Below are positions 7,539 to 16,896 of a stretch of 64,000 bases of DNA, piece by piece. The stretch comes from Rheinheimera texasensis DSM 17496. Its GTDB lineage: Bacteria > Pseudomonadota > Gammaproteobacteria > Enterobacterales > Alteromonadaceae. The stretch spans positions 62,001-126,000 of the forward strand of contig NZ_KL544006.1 in assembly GCF_000711985.1 (NCBI RefSeq), read 5' to 3'. The notes beneath the pieces are model-generated. The model was not told the origin of the DNA, searched no databases, and saw only the letters and a program-made list of their open reading frames with translations. The translations under genes were made by a program, and so were the position numbers. Each line of letters begins with the position of its first letter. Position 1 is the first letter of the stretch.

Positions 7539-10395
7539 ACTTTATGGCTTAACCAAACTCGCGCTGCTGAACACCGCCGGCTACGCCAAGTGTGTCATTC
7601 CACTGGATGACGCAGCGTCGATTTGCGCACCGAATAACACCGGTAAAAGCTCGGTGATTAACGCTCTGCAATTTCCACTCATTAACGATTTACGCCTGAC
7701 CGAATGGGACGGCCATGATCTTGATGAAACGCGTAAATTCTATTTCGGTACTGATCAGAGTTATATCCTGCTTGAAGCCAATCTACCGGAAGGCCCGGTG
7801 GTGATTGGTGTGGCCGGTCTTGGCAAAATCGCCGGCTATCAATTCCAGTATTTTTGTTATCGCGGCAAGTTAGACCTCACGCATTACGTCAGTGAAAACA
7901 GCATCATCCGCTACAACAAGCTGGACCACCATTTACGCAATTTAGGCTTTGAACCGTTGGAGTTAAAACCATCGGAACTCAACGCGATGCTGACCGGCGG
8001 TGCCACGCCGTACGACAGCAAAATCAATCTGCGGATGATCCCGCTGACCAACGTCAGCGACGCGCCGGTGTACAAAGATATTTTCCGTCGTATTCTGAAC
8101 CTGCACCGCCTGACTGCGCAGGACGTGAAACGGCTGTTATTACCGGTGTTTGCCCGTCATTTAAGTGACCCAAAAGTCGATTTTTACACGGTCTGGCACA
8201 ACGCTTTTGAAAAAGTGAATCGCGACCGGCGTGAACTCAAAGCGCTGGAAAATCAGCAGCAGGCCGTTGAAGCCCTGGAAAACCTGATTGATAACCGCGC
8301 TGTATTAAAAGGCCGCCTCGCTGCTTATGCACCGAAGCTGGATAAAGCGCTGATTGAGTTTCAGAGTTATCTGGACGAACAGCAGCAGGAGCTTGGCGAG
8401 CAGCTCGAAGCGCTGGCGCAGGAAAAACATCAGCTGGAAGACAAACAGCGCTTATATGTCGGCCAGATTAAAGAGCTGTCGAGTAAACAGTTGGGCCTGA
8501 AAAGCTGGTTTGACGAACATGATGCCCTCGCCCAGCGTTTTGGCCTGACCAACCTGCCAACGCTGCAGTCAAACCTCGCTAATATCCGTGCCCAATACGA
8601 GAGTCTGAGCCACAGCCTGCAGGGTGCGGCGAATTTAAATCCGGCGACACTGGCGCATCAGCAGGCGCAGACGCAGAAACAGTTAAAAAGCCTGAAACTG
8701 CAGCTGAAAAACCTCGAATACAACCTGTATTCGCGGCTGCGCGAAGATTTGTCGTTAGGCGAAGTGCAGCAGCTGACTAAACTGCTGAACCCGGATTTGT
8801 TGTCACTGTCGACCGCCAGTGGTGGCGATGTGGTGATTAGCGACGATGACGCTTTTGCTGAGCAACTCGGCCAAATCGCCGACGCCTTTAAAGGCGGCAA
8901 ACTGCATCTGGCTGGCGCCACTATCGATTTAAGCCATTTAACAGCACCGGATATGGCCGGCAGTGAAGGCAAAGTCGCGCTGAAAGAACAAATCGAAGCG
9001 CTGCAGCTCACATTAGCCACACTCGATCAACAGGCTGAAGTTGCTGTCGATTTTGCTGGGAAAAGCAGGGAAAAAGAGCGTTTGTATCAGGATATGCTGC
9101 AGGCGGAGGAAGACCTAAAGCGCTTCGCCCGTTACAGCGAAATGGCGCAGTTACTGGACGAGCAGCAGCTGTTATCCGAACAACTTACGCAGGAAGAAGA
9201 GATTGTGCACGAGCAGCTGGCGCAGGTGCAGCAAAAAGCCAGCAGCCTGTCGGACCGGCGGAACCTCATCACCAACAAACAAGACCAGCTGAAACGCCAG
9301 CTCGAGCGCATTGAACACGAGAAAAAAGACCGGATTGATTTCCAGCTCGATTTCTATTCTGGCCGCGTCACGCCCTATCCGATTGAAATTAATCTGGAAT
9401 ACGACAATCTGGCCGACGAACTGCGCAGCTACAACAAACACTGTCAGGAACTGAAGCTGCTGGAAATCAACATTAAAAATACCTATCTGTTTATTTTTAA
9501 TGCCGGCATCAGCAAGTTTGAAGCCGAAACCGATGAAGAAGCCAAGTATCAGAAGCTGATCAGTGCCTTCCACCATTTGGATAAAGAACGTGAAGCCATT
9601 GAGCGGCGCGCCCGGGTGGCGTTAACTGAAGTCGCCAGTACGCTAAAAGGTCTGCGCTCAGATTTAGACCGGCTGCACCGTGAATTGAACAGCTTTAACC
9701 GTGGCATCTGGCGTCATCAGATCTCCAACCTGCAGGATTTTAAAATTGAAATTGTCGACCGTAAAATCCTGGTCGGCCATATCGATACCATCCTGACCAC
9801 GTCTGATGCCTATCAGCAAGGTGATACGCTGGACTTATTAGCGCCAGGCGTGACCAGTGCTGAACGCGACATCAATTCAGCGAAGGACTATCTCATTCAG
9901 GCCGCCAGCGAAAAAGGCGGTCTGACGCTGTCGGATTTATTTGATATTCGCTTTAAAGTAGTGAACCGCGCCGGCGAAGTGGAATTTTTCGACAAAATCG
10001 ATTCGGCAGGCTCCAACGGTACGCGGATCACCATCAAACTGCTGTGTGGCATGTTGTTTATTCGTCAGCTACTGGCCGAGCGCGAACGTGGCAAATACCG
10101 CATCCCGATTTATATCGACGAAGCGGCCGATATCGACCCGCACAACCAGCAGGCACTGATTGAAACGGCGCTGAATTTTGGTTTTGTGCCAATTTTTGCT
10201 TCGGTGAAACCACAAACCAGCTGCCGCTATATTGTGCCAATCCGCACCGTCAAAAATGGCGCGCAAAACTGGGTTGATGAAAAAGACTGGATCATCTGTG
10301 AACAGCTGACTCAGGACGTGATACCGGAAATGTTGCCGGAAGTTCAGCCTGAAACCACAGAGCAACCGGATGAAAATCAGCCAGTTGCACAGTAA
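7531..10395 (+). CDS. mksB: Condensin SMC-like ATPase subunit MksB
   Basis: The motor ATPase of the MksFEB condensin that compacts and segregates chromosomal DNA. The 954-residue protein has an N-terminal Walker A (APNNTGKSSVINAL, about residues 30-43), two long coiled-coil arms (about 225-590 and 640-740, full of E/Q/L heptads) around a hinge, and a C-terminal Walker B region (IPIYIDEAADIDPHNQQ) with the ABC signature upstream (DSAGSNGTRI). It is far shorter than MukB (about 1480) and fits MksB. ATG 7531 sits inside the mksE stop region with GAGG ten bases upstream; an in-frame ATG at 7516 is possible. No mksG nuclease gene follows. Confidence 0.88.
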   Translation: MSELYGLTKLALLNTAGYAKCVIPLDDAASICAPNNTGKSSVINALQFPLINDLRLTEWDGHDLDETRKFYFGTDQSYILLEANLPEGPVVIGVAGLGKIAGYQFQYFCYRGKLDLTHYVSENSIIRYNKLDHHLRNLGFEPLELKPSELNAMLTGGATPYDSKINLRMIPLTNVSDAPVYKDIFRRILNLHRLTAQDVKRLLLPVFARHLSDPKVDFYTVWHNAFEKVNRDRRELKALENQQQAVEALENLIDNRAVLKGRLAAYAPKLDKALIEFQSYLDEQQQELGEQLEALAQEKHQLEDKQRLYVGQIKELSSKQLGLKSWFDEHDALAQRFGLTNLPTLQSNLANIRAQYESLSHSLQGAANLNPATLAHQQAQTQKQLKSLKLQLKNLEYNLYSRLREDLSLGEVQQLTKLLNPDLLSLSTASGGDVVISDDDAFAEQLGQIADAFKGGKLHLAGATIDLSHLTAPDMAGSEGKVALKEQIEALQLTLATLDQQAEVAVDFAGKSREKERLYQDMLQAEEDLKRFARYSEMAQLLDEQQLLSEQLTQEEEIVHEQLAQVQQKASSLSDRRNLITNKQDQLKRQLERIEHEKKDRIDFQLDFYSGRVTPYPIEINLEYDNLADELRSYNKHCQELKLLEINIKNTYLFIFNAGISKFEAETDEEAKYQKLISAFHHLDKEREAIERRARVALTEVASTLKGLRSDLDRLHRELNSFNRGIWRHQISNLQDFKIEIVDRKILVGHIDTILTTSDAYQQGDTLDLLAPGVTSAERDINSAKDYLIQAASEKGGLTLSDLFDIRFKVVNRAGEVEFFDKIDSAGSNGTRITIKLLCGMLFIRQLLAERERGKYRIPIYIDEAADIDPHNQQALIETALNFGFVPIFASVKPQTSCRYIVPIRTVKNGAQNWVDEKDWIICEQLTQDVIPEMLPEVQPETTEQPDENQPVAQ

Positions 10396-10403
10396 TTGCG
10401 AAC

Positions 10404-10426
10404 GCCGGCCGGAACTTCCGGCCGGC
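10404..10426. repeat. GC-rich inverted repeat after mksB
   Basis: GCCGGCCGG-AACTT-CCGGCCGGC forms a nine-base-pair stem just after the mksB stop. There is no T run, so it may be a pause site, a processing site or a 3' stabiliser rather than a true terminator before tamA. Confidence 0.5.
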
Positions 10427-10491
10427 AGTCGCATCTGAATAGGCAATTCAACGGCTGCCAGCTAGACTGACAAAATCGCCGCAGACATGGA

Positions 10492-12243
10492 GTGCTGATC
10501 CTGCCTACTTTTGCTTTATTTCGGGCCCGGCCGCTGGTTTATGCTGCATTCTTACTGGCACTGCTGTGCCAACCTGATGCGCTATATGCCGCCAACCGCA
10601 TTGAATTTACCGGCGCCACCGAAGAGCGGAAAGACAATATCGCGTTATATCTGTCGGTGTTTACCCCAGCACAAATCAACAAATCTGCCCGCTTTAAAAA
10701 TCGGGTCGCCAATGAAATCAAACAAGCGCTGCGCGGCCATGGTTATTATCAGGTGCGCGTGGTGTTTGAGGACGCCACAGACGGCGCCGATTATGTGCTC
10801 AAAGCTCGTATAATCGCGGGGCGTTCGGTGTTTATTGATGTGGCTGATTTACAAATCACTGGTGAAGCCATTCGTGACCCCGAGTTTCTGGCGCTGCAAC
10901 AGCAAAAAGCGCCCAAGCAAGGCGACCGTATGCACCATGGCCACTATGAAGCCTATAAAAAAGCGCTGCTGAACCTGTCACACCGCAAAGGTTATTTTGA
11001 TGCCAGATTCAGCCGGGCTGAACTGGTGGTCACGCCTGGCGACCGGCGTGGCAAAATGCATCTGCACTTTGAAAGTGGCCCACGTTATCGGTTTGGTGAC
11101 ATCACTTTTCAGGGTGGTCAAATCCGTGAGGCCCGACTGCGCAGCCTGTTGCCGTTTAAATCCGGTGATTATTATTCTGCCGCGCTGCTGGCCAAGCTCA
11201 GTCAGAACCTGGCTAATACGCTGTGGTTTGGCAGCGTCGATCTCATCGCTGATCCGGATAACCGCAAAGACGGTTTGTTACCGCTGACCATCGAACTGCA
11301 ACCGGCCACCCGCAACACTGTTGAAACCGGTATTGGTTATGCGACTGATGTGGGCGCAAGAATTAAAACCAACTGGTTTAAACCGTGGGTCAATGATCGC
11401 GGTCATAGCCTCAGTGCTGATTTAGCGTTATCACAGCGTGAGCAAAATCTGGAAACGGCCTATAAGTTTCCGCTGCGGGATGTTGCCAATGACTACTACC
11501 AGCTGTCGTTTGGCTATAAAAATACCGATGTGCTGAACACCGACAGTACCAGCTACAACCTAAAAGGTGAGCGGCATTGGTTATTGAGCAATCAGTGGCA
11601 ACGCACCTTGTCGCTGCGCTGGCTGTTTGAAGATTATGTGCAGGGCGACCAACGCGACACTGCCAATCTGGTATTACCCGGCATTACATTTAACCGAAAT
11701 CGCGATTCTGGCGGCAGTATGCCACTGGATGCCGACAACTATCTGTTAACAGTCGAAGCGGCCAATACCGCCTGGGGCTCAGATACAGATTTCATCCGGC
11801 TCTATGGCCGGGCCGGCTGGATCGGCAGTTTCAGTGCAGATAAGCGTTGGCTGGTGCGGCTCGATGCCGGCACAATTTTGCAGGAACAAATCAGTAATAT
11901 CCCGCCAACCTTGCGCTTTTTTGCCGGCGGCGACAGCAGTTTGCGCGGTTATGGCTATCAAACTATTGCGCCATTAAATGCCAAACAGGAGCTGATTGGC
12001 GGCCTGCACCTGGCGACAATGAATCTGGAATATCAACACCGCGTTAAAGGCGATTGGTGGCTGGCGCTGTTTACCGATTACGGCAGTGCCTGGAACGACA
12101 CCCCGGAATGGAAACGCAGTGTCGGTATCGGCGCACGTTGGGCTTCACCAGTGGGCCCGATCCGGCTGGATGTTGCTTATGGCCTCGATCATGAACCCAA
12201 TGGCCGCTTTCGGCTGCATTTCACGCTGGGGCCAGAATTATGA
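10492..12243 (+). CDS. tamA: Outer-membrane translocation and assembly protein TamA
   Basis: Omp85-family outer-membrane component of the TamAB complex, used for insertion of outer-membrane proteins and for phospholipid transport. The 583-residue product (E. coli TamA is 577) has a signal peptide ending near residue 33 (DALYA|ANRIEF), three POTRA-like repeats (about 35-270, e.g. GYYQVRVVFEDA and KGYFDARFSRAEL) and a C-terminal beta barrel (about 275-583) with FFAGGDSSLRGYGYQ and the closing strand RFRLHFTLGPEL. The GTG start at 10492 is the only good candidate and its ribosome binding site is weak. It overlaps tamB by four bases (ATGA). Confidence 0.93.
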   Translation: MLILPTFALFRARPLVYAAFLLALLCQPDALYAANRIEFTGATEERKDNIALYLSVFTPAQINKSARFKNRVANEIKQALRGHGYYQVRVVFEDATDGADYVLKARIIAGRSVFIDVADLQITGEAIRDPEFLALQQQKAPKQGDRMHHGHYEAYKKALLNLSHRKGYFDARFSRAELVVTPGDRRGKMHLHFESGPRYRFGDITFQGGQIREARLRSLLPFKSGDYYSAALLAKLSQNLANTLWFGSVDLIADPDNRKDGLLPLTIELQPATRNTVETGIGYATDVGARIKTNWFKPWVNDRGHSLSADLALSQREQNLETAYKFPLRDVANDYYQLSFGYKNTDVLNTDSTSYNLKGERHWLLSNQWQRTLSLRWLFEDYVQGDQRDTANLVLPGITFNRNRDSGGSMPLDADNYLLTVEAANTAWGSDTDFIRLYGRAGWIGSFSADKRWLVRLDAGTILQEQISNIPPTLRFFAGGDSSLRGYGYQTIAPLNAKQELIGGLHLATMNLEYQHRVKGDWWLALFTDYGSAWNDTPEWKRSVGIGARWASPVGPIRLDVAYGLDHEPNGRFRLHFTLGPEL

Positions 12244-15200
12244 GTGGAGCTGAAGTGGATCAGGCACAGGTTTCACCTGCCGTCGCTAAAACGCCACGTC
12301 AGCCCCGCTCGGTTTGGCTCTGGCTGCGGCTTTGTCTGCTGAGTACGCTGCTGTTATTGGCATCGACGCTGGCTTTGGTTGGCAGTAACGCCGGCCTGCA
12401 ATTGCTGTGGCTACTGCAACCGCAACTACTGCCGGCGTTACAAATCCAACAACTGCAAGGTGATATCTGGCAAGGCATCACGCTGCGAGATCTGAGTTAC
12501 CAGCAGCCGGGCCTTGACGTCAAAGTGTCTGAACTACAAATTCGGCTGGAGTTAGCCTGTCTGTGGCGTCAGCAACTGTGTTTACCCCTGTTGCAACTGC
12601 AAGGGTTGAATGTGGTGCAACAGGCAAACAGCACTGCAGCCACGGACGTTGTACCAGCCGAAGCCACGGCAACAGCTGAAACAGCTGAAACAGCTGCACA
12701 ACAGCAGACCATAGCGCTATTGCCATTTGACCTGCAGATCAACCAACTGATTTTGCAGGATATCCGGCTGCAACTGCCTGGCCAGCGCGTTCGCATCGCC
12801 AGCCTGCATACCGGCGTCGCACTCAACGCTGATCTTTTATCATTACAACAGCCGACGTTAAAGCAAAGTCTTATCGAATTGAGCGCAGCAACCAGCGCCG
12901 GTAGCAGCGAAAATCCACTGCCGGATCTGCTTAAACTGCAGCTACCGTTCCAGTTGGTGCTGAACACACTGCAAGTGACAGATCTCGATGTCCGGCAAGG
13001 GAAGCAGCAACTACTGGCGCTGCAATCTCTCAGCACTAATCTCAGCCTGCAAACCGACCAGTGGCAAATGAGGGACACCCGGGTGCAGCTGCAACAGCCA
13101 GCCTTAACGCTACAGGGCGAGATGGCGCTGCAACCGCAGAGCCAAAATCTTTTGCTACAGCTTCAGCTCAGCGCACGCAGCGCCGACCTGCCCCAACCTA
13201 TCGAGCTGAAGTTAAACGGTTCCGGGCTCCTTTCCGCCTGGCAATTACAGGCCGAAAGTCTAAGCCTTTGGCCCTTGCAGTTAAAACTTCAGGCTAACTT
13301 AGTCAGCCCGGATATAGCCTTTCAGGCTACTTTGCAAGGGGATGAACTGCGCTGGCCGCTCACTGCGCCATCTGCAACATCACCGCAGCAGCTTTTGCTG
13401 CAAAAAATTCAGGCAGAATTCAATGGCGATTTGCAACAACAGCAACTTAGCTTGCAGGTCACCAGCCAGCATTCACAGTTACCGCAAGCAGACTGGCAAC
13501 TCAAAGCCCGTCAGCAAGCGAACAAAATCACTGTGCAGCAGCTGGCGTTGCAGAGTTTAAACGGCACGGCTGAAGTCAGCGGTGAGTTGAACCTGAAAAC
13601 GCTTGATCTCAATGCTGAGCTCGAACTCGATGGTATGCAGCCAGGTTTATATTGGGCAGATTACCCGGGTGAACTTAATGGCGAAATGCAGCTCAGCGGC
13701 AATTTCAGCGCCGATACCAAGCGGCATTGGCAAGTGCTGGCAAAAGGCTTGAATTTTTATGGTGAGCTGCGCAATCAGCCGCTTACTTTGGCCGGCGAGC
13801 TGGCGCTTGAACAACCTGTCACTGGTCTGCTGCAACTAAAAACGCCAGGCCTGACCCTGAAGCACGGCCCGAATCAGCTTCAAATGAACGGCGCTCTCGC
13901 CGAGCAGCTGACACTGGACGCGCAGCTGCATATCGCTGACCTCTCTTATTCGCTGGCGCTGGCTGAAGGGCAAATCGATGGCAGTGTTCAGCTGCGCGGT
14001 GATGTACAACAGCCTGATGTGCAGCTCAATCTGAACGCCCACAATGTCAATTATCTGGATGACTACGCACTGACCGAGCTGACGGCCAGCGCCTCGTTGC
14101 CGGCCTTGGGTTCAAAATCCAGTCAGATCAGTCTGAACTTAAAAAATGGCCAGGCCCCTGGCTGGCAGCTGCAACAGCTGGACTGGCAGTCAGAAGGCAC
14201 TGTCAGCGCACATCAAACGCACCTGACACTGGATAGTCATCAGCTCAAAGCTGTGCTGGCGATGCAGGCTGGCATGAACAAACAACGCTGGCAGACGGAT
14301 GTGCAGGAGCTGCGGCTGCAATCGGATATGGGCGACTGGCAATTGCAGCAACCCTGGCAAGTGGTGCTGGATGTTGGCAAACAACAGGCAGAACTTGGCG
14401 CCGCCTGCCTGCAGCAGGCCGCTGCATCGATTTGCCTGAGCAAAACCAGGGTGTTAAGTGCCAGACAAGGTGCGCTCGCGATAGCACTGCAGCAACTGCC
14501 GCTCAGCAGTCTGGACCCGTTGCTGCCCGGTAAATTCAGCATGGACGGCGATGGCAGTGGCCAGCTGGTTCTGAACTGGCAACAAGGCCGGTTAGCGGCA
14601 CTGAACTGGGACCTCAACAGTAATCAGGGGCTGCTGCGCCATCAGCTGACCACAGTGCTGGAACTGCCCTGGCACGACCTGAGCTTAAAAGGTGGCCTGC
14701 AAAATTATCAACTCAGCACGCAACTACAGGCGACACTTGCCAGCGACAGTGCCATTGCTGCCAATGTCGAGATCAGTCAGCTCAATACCAAAGCGCCGCA
14801 GCTGAAAGCCAACCTGCAGCTGGCGCCGTTATCGCTGGCCTTCCTGCAACCGGTGTTTAATGAATTCAGTAAGTTTGACGGCCTGCTCAGCACTAACCTG
14901 CGGGCAGAAGGTGCCCTGACTAACCCGGCTATTTATGGCAATCTGGCGGTGGACGCGCTGCAGCTGACCGGCCAGCAGGCGCCGCTTGAGCTGACCAAAG
15001 CCAGCCTGCTCGCCAGCTTCCGTGGTTTTGCCGCCAGCCTCAACAGCGACTGGCAAACGCCGGAAGGCCGGCTCAATGTGACCGGTGATGCCAACTGGCT
15101 GACGCCGGACGCTTGGTTCAGCCAGCTGGAAGTCAAAGGCGACAAACTGCAGTTACAACTGATGGATGCCGACCTCACCGTCAGTCCACAGCTGAAAATG

Positions 15201-16061
15201 ACTGCCAGTCCGCATTCCGGTCAAATCACCGGCGTTATTGACGTGCCGGCCGGCTCTATCCGCTTTAACAGTCTGCCGGAAGATGCGGTGCGGGTCAGTG
15301 ACGATGAAGTCATCCTGAGTAAAACCAGCAGCACCAGCGCGAAGTCCACTTGGGCCTTGAGCTCTGATATCCGCCTGAAGATTGGCGAGCAGGTGCGGTT
15401 GTCGGCTTTTGGCCTGAAAACCCGTCTGCAGGGCGATTTGCGTGTCCGCCAGCAGGGGCTGGTGCCGACGCTGCATGGCCAGGTTCAGCTTAAAGACGGC
15501 AGCTTCCGGGCTTATGGTCAGGATCTAAAACTACGTAAAGGCCGGCTGACTTTTAATGGCCCGGCCACTCAGCCGTTGCTGGCAATTGAAGCTATCCGCA
15601 ATCCGGAGAAAACCGAAGATAACGTCATTGCCGGTCTGCGCGTCAATGGGCTGGCCGACAGCCCCTTAATCGAAGTGTTCAGTGAACCCTCTAAACCACA
15701 GGCCAATGCACTGGCTTATTTGCTGATGGGCCGGGATATCGGCAGCAGTGCCGGCGATGGCGCTGTGACTACCGGCCTGATTGGCATAGGCATTGCCAAC
15801 TCAGGCCAGCTGGTCGGCGCTATTGGTGAAGCCTTTGGCATCTCGGATCTGAGCCTCGATACTGCCGGCAGCGGCGATAAATCCAAAGTTACGGTCAGTG
15901 GCTATTTGTCGCCGCGATTGCAGGTGAAATATGGCGTAGGCATCTTCAGTCAGTTTGGTGAATTTACCCTGCGCTACCGGCTGATGCAGCAGGTTTACCT
16001 GGAGGCGGTGCAAGGCATCGCTACCTCAGTAGACCTGTTGTATAAAATGGAATTTGATTAA
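12240..16061 (+). CDS. tamB: TamB, inner-membrane-anchored AsmA-like bridge protein
   Basis: Partner of TamA: a long periplasmic beta-taco protein spanning from inner to outer membrane. The 1273-residue product has one N-terminal transmembrane anchor (about residues 27-50), a very long stretch of amphipathic beta repeats, and a conserved C-terminal DUF490/TamB domain (about 930-1273) with LRKGRLTFNGPATQPLL, EPSKPQANALAYLLMGRD and the terminal QGIATSVDLLYKMEFD. The N-terminal half is unusually rich in Leu and Gln and contains a short TAETAETA repeat near residue 140. Start ATG overlaps the tamA stop, indicating translational coupling. Confidence 0.94.
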   Translation: MSGAEVDQAQVSPAVAKTPRQPRSVWLWLRLCLLSTLLLLASTLALVGSNAGLQLLWLLQPQLLPALQIQQLQGDIWQGITLRDLSYQQPGLDVKVSELQIRLELACLWRQQLCLPLLQLQGLNVVQQANSTAATDVVPAEATATAETAETAAQQQTIALLPFDLQINQLILQDIRLQLPGQRVRIASLHTGVALNADLLSLQQPTLKQSLIELSAATSAGSSENPLPDLLKLQLPFQLVLNTLQVTDLDVRQGKQQLLALQSLSTNLSLQTDQWQMRDTRVQLQQPALTLQGEMALQPQSQNLLLQLQLSARSADLPQPIELKLNGSGLLSAWQLQAESLSLWPLQLKLQANLVSPDIAFQATLQGDELRWPLTAPSATSPQQLLLQKIQAEFNGDLQQQQLSLQVTSQHSQLPQADWQLKARQQANKITVQQLALQSLNGTAEVSGELNLKTLDLNAELELDGMQPGLYWADYPGELNGEMQLSGNFSADTKRHWQVLAKGLNFYGELRNQPLTLAGELALEQPVTGLLQLKTPGLTLKHGPNQLQMNGALAEQLTLDAQLHIADLSYSLALAEGQIDGSVQLRGDVQQPDVQLNLNAHNVNYLDDYALTELTASASLPALGSKSSQISLNLKNGQAPGWQLQQLDWQSEGTVSAHQTHLTLDSHQLKAVLAMQAGMNKQRWQTDVQELRLQSDMGDWQLQQPWQVVLDVGKQQAELGAACLQQAAASICLSKTRVLSARQGALAIALQQLPLSSLDPLLPGKFSMDGDGSGQLVLNWQQGRLAALNWDLNSNQGLLRHQLTTVLELPWHDLSLKGGLQNYQLSTQLQATLASDSAIAANVEISQLNTKAPQLKANLQLAPLSLAFLQPVFNEFSKFDGLLSTNLRAEGALTNPAIYGNLAVDALQLTGQQAPLELTKASLLASFRGFAASLNSDWQTPEGRLNVTGDANWLTPDAWFSQLEVKGDKLQLQLMDADLTVSPQLKMTASPHSGQITGVIDVPAGSIRFNSLPEDAVRVSDDEVILSKTSSTSAKSTWALSSDIRLKIGEQVRLSAFGLKTRLQGDLRVRQQGLVPTLHGQVQLKDGSFRAYGQDLKLRKGRLTFNGPATQPLLAIEAIRNPEKTEDNVIAGLRVNGLADSPLIEVFSEPSKPQANALAYLLMGRDIGSSAGDGAVTTGLIGIGIANSGQLVGAIGEAFGISDLSLDTAGSGDKSKVTVSGYLSPRLQVKYGVGIFSQFGEFTLRYRLMQQVYLEAVQGIATSVDLLYKMEFD

Positions 16062-16104
16062 GATGACAAAACCGCCACGGCTGCCTTATGCGGCCTCTGC
16101 ATCC

Positions 16105-16890
16105 TCATGCTGGTTTTTTTAGGAGTAAATGCTGATACCGGCCTAACGAGGCATAGGGCTCAGTTCTGTTGTAACGCAGTTCCACTTCCAGCAGTTTATC
16201 AAACTCAGTTTCCTGTTCAGAGCGGTCACGCAGATAGTCATGGAAACAACGCACGCCGGTTTTACTGAGCTGGATAAAACCAGCCTGCTGACACCAGTCG
16301 GCGACAGCGCGTGGGTCCAGCGGGTTTTGCGGGCTCAGGCTGACTTTTTTCTTGTAGGCCAAATCGCGCAGCACATAGTTAAAATTGCCATACACAATAT
16401 TGGAAAAGCGTTTGGCGTCGACGTTATAGAACATCAGACTCAACACACCGCCCGGCTCGACCAGCTGATACAACTGGCGGATAGCTTCGGCTGGCTCTGC
16501 TAACCATTCCAGCACGGCATGACAAAGCACCAATGGTGCGCTCTGCTGTTGCTCTGCCAGCTGTTGCAGCGACCACTGCTGAATTTGCAGACTAAGCTGC
16601 TGCTCTTTGGCCGCCTGCTGCGCCAATGCCAGCATTTCGCCGGATAAGTCGGTCAACAGCACCTGATGCCCTAAACCAGCCAGCCACAACGCCAGCTGAC
16701 CCTGACCGCCGCCGACATCTAACACCCGGCCCCCTGGCTGCTGTAGCTGCGGCAGTTCCAGCAAATCACGCTGCAGCACCAGCTGACGTAACCGGCCTTT
16801 AGTGGTGTTATAGATATTCTGCTGGAATTTAGCTGCGATGCTGTCAAAATTGCGATCTGATTTGGTCTTCGCTGGATTTTTTTTGGTCAT
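16105..16890 (-). CDS. cmoM: tRNA 5-carboxymethoxyuridine methyltransferase CmoM
   Basis: SAM-dependent methyltransferase (formerly SmtA) that methylates cmo5U to mcmo5U at tRNA wobble position 34. The 261-residue protein begins DRNFDSIAAKFQQNIY, typical of CmoM, followed by the SAM-binding motif RVLDVGGGQGQLALWLA (about 55-71), the acidic motif VLLTDLSGEMLALA and LCHAVLEWLAEP. The C-terminal part has YGNFNYVLRDL and RVRCFHDY-like sequence as in E. coli. It is divergent from elyC with only six bases between start codons. In E. coli the same gene is linked to ycbC (elyC) and to mukFEB, so the linkage here is informative. Confidence 0.92.
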   Translation of the reverse strand: MTKKNPAKTKSDRNFDSIAAKFQQNIYNTTKGRLRQLVLQRDLLELPQLQQPGGRVLDVGGGQGQLALWLAGLGHQVLLTDLSGEMLALAQQAAKEQQLSLQIQQWSLQQLAEQQQSAPLVLCHAVLEWLAEPAEAIRQLYQLVEPGGVLSLMFYNVDAKRFSNIVYGNFNYVLRDLAYKKKVSLSPQNPLDPRAVADWCQQAGFIQLSKTGVRCFHDYLRDRSEQETEFDKLLEVELRYNRTEPYASLGRYQHLLLKKPA

Positions 16891-16896
16891 AAATCT

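Noticed and set aside
7531-10395. MksFEB as a Wadjet (anti-plasmid) defence system
   Set aside because: The defining nuclease subunit (MksG/JetD) is absent on both sides; the flanking genes are nhaD and tamA.
12569-13078. Antisense open frame of 169 codons within tamB
   Set aside because: Composition (Cys/Ser-rich) mirrors the Leu/Gln codons of tamB on the other strand; no independent support.
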